Assembly (NCBI GenBank): GCA_947568835.1
Contig: OX387609.1
Coordinates: 2,298,001-2,362,000, forward strand
Reading direction: 5' to 3'
Length of the DNA stretch: 64,000 bases
Source: Protonemura montana
Taxonomy: Eukaryota > Arthropoda > Insecta > Plecoptera > Nemouridae
Numbering within the stretch: position 1 is the stretch's first letter; every line of letters begins with the position of its first letter. This document shows positions 62,873 through 64,000 of the stretch, piece by piece. The position numbers were made by a program, and so were the translations under genes. The notes below the pieces were generated by a model, which saw only the letters and a list, made by a program, of their open reading frames with translations, had not been told where the DNA came from and ran no database searches.

Positions 62873-63754
62873 ATGTCAACGACATTAACGCCGGTTAGAC
62901 AAGCATTGAGAAAAATGATTCACCAGAAATGTCGAGGAATTTATTATCCTAATACCAATAACACAATTAAACGTTTTCCAGTGCCTGACGACAAAGTGAA
63001 ATGGGACATCCGGTTTGATGATTACATCCATGTCAAATACACTGACAAGTCTTTGCTGGGTAAACCTTGCGCAGACTTGGAAATTGGCCATCCCAACTTT
63101 CAGCCACTTTGGAACCTAATCGACGGTCCAGTTAATAGAGCTAGTTTCTCGTCTGTCTATCAAATCGTACAAGAATATCCACAGAATATCGGTGGTCGCA
63201 CGGGAATTTCCGGGAGAGGATGCCTTGGTCGTTGGGGACCTAACCATGCAGCAGATCCAATAGTTACCCGATGGAAGAGGAAAAGTAATGGTGATATCGA
63301 ACATCACGTTGCCTCTGGTGATCCAATACTTCAGTTTGTCAGCATTCAGCGGAAAGACTGTGGTGAATGGGCAATTCCTGGAGGTATGGTCGATCCATTC
63401 GAAATCGTAACGACTACTTTAAAACGAGAGTTCATGGAAGAGGCTTTAAACTCCTTAGAATTCATTCCAAGTGACAGAGAAATCATCCAGAAGAGTATTG
63501 ATAAGTTCTTCAGTGGAGGAACAACAATCTATGAAGGTTACGTTGACGATCCAAGAAACACAGACAACGCTTGGATGGAAACGGTAGCAATGAATTTTCA
63601 CGACTCGACTGGTGATACAGTTGGATTCGACTTGAATGCGGGCGATGATGCAGCAAAAGTTCGATGGATTGACATTTCTAAGGAGCTGGTTCTTTATGCT
63701 TCACATATTGACTTCATTTCAGCAGTGGCACATGAGAGGAAAGCACATTGGTAA
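62873..63754 (+). CDS. NUDT9: ADP-ribose pyrophosphatase, NUDT9 type, intronless
   Basis: 293 residues in one exon. It hydrolyses ADP-ribose to AMP and ribose 5-phosphate; the vertebrate enzyme is mitochondrial, and the same fold forms the NUDT9-H domain of TRPM2. Family blocks: GRGCLGRWGPNHAADPI (115-130), KDCGEWAIPGGMVDP (161-175), YVDDPRNTDNAWMET (223-237), LYASH (274-278), AHW end. The Nudix box runs from G171 (GX5E with E177) to R185-E186-F-M-E189-E190, keeping all metal-binding glutamates, unlike the changed RIL box of human TRPM2; the family glycine in VDPGE is F176 here. The N-terminus is basic (RQALRKMIHQKCRG), compatible with mitochondrial import but short. The vertebrate gene has several introns; none here. 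AATAAA repeats at 63945-63970 follow. Start ATG 62873 is the first in frame. Confidence 0.93.
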   Translation: MSTTLTPVRQALRKMIHQKCRGIYYPNTNNTIKRFPVPDDKVKWDIRFDDYIHVKYTDKSLLGKPCADLEIGHPNFQPLWNLIDGPVNRASFSSVYQIVQEYPQNIGGRTGISGRGCLGRWGPNHAADPIVTRWKRKSNGDIEHHVASGDPILQFVSIQRKDCGEWAIPGGMVDPFEIVTTTLKREFMEEALNSLEFIPSDREIIQKSIDKFFSGGTTIYEGYVDDPRNTDNAWMETVAMNFHDSTGDTVGFDLNAGDDAAKVRWIDISKELVLYASHIDFISAVAHERKAHW

Positions 63755-64000
63755 TTTACGTAAAGGTTCGTTATAGGTCCTCGTATTATATGGTCGTCAT
63801 TCCTGAAATGTAGCAAAGTTTTATTTCTTTAAAGAACTACTGCTGCTTTAGAATTTACAAAAAACTGAACTGCTAGTTATGCTTTATATCGACAAAACAA
63901 CGACTATTTTTATATTGTACTATACTAGAATGACATGAACTGATAAATAAATAAATAAATAAATAAATAACTACATCAATTAAATATACGTATCTGACTA

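Overview
This is a 64-kb piece of an animal nuclear genome, most likely an arthropod. It has GT-AG spliced genes, AT-rich non-coding DNA, an insect-type gustatory receptor, and many SINEs and minisatellites. The order within arthropods cannot be settled from the sequence.

Layout. (1) 1-999, minus: the first 333 codons of a seven-transmembrane gustatory receptor, running off the left edge. (2) 4413-49582, minus: a complete GOPC/PIST/CAL homologue (Golgi PDZ and coiled-coil protein) in nine exons whose phases all agree. Its exons 1-2 lie at 49 kb and exons 3-9 at 10.8-4.4 kb, so intron 2 is about 38 kb. (3) 27065-47623, plus: nested inside that intron on the opposite strand is an eight-exon gene for a secreted, coiled-coil, acidic-tailed protein of 728 residues that I do not recognise. 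(4) About 52.3-59.6 kb, plus: splice-site-flanked blocks that may be one or more genes or a spliced non-coding RNA. (5) 62873-63754, plus: an intact, intronless NUDT9-type ADP-ribose pyrophosphatase.

Between and inside the genes are three interspersed families: a SINE with a 5S-rRNA-derived head, a tRNA-headed SINE whose tRNA part lies between inverted repeats, and an unnamed family with a 60-bp internal motif. There are also fold-back/MITE-like elements and minisatellites with units of 10, 11, 12, 34, 41 and 68 bp.

The most unusual signal is that three unrelated repeat families show the same change: an internal block (for the two SINEs, the Pol III promoter head) is tandemly multiplied within single copies (5S head 1 to about 10 copies, 91-bp unit; tRNA half-head 9 to 14 copies, 52-bp unit; 60-bp motif 9 copies). 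In the two SINEs the junctions fall at short internal homologies. Two 5S-SINE loci share upstream flank yet carry one versus six heads, which suggests that head number changes after insertion.
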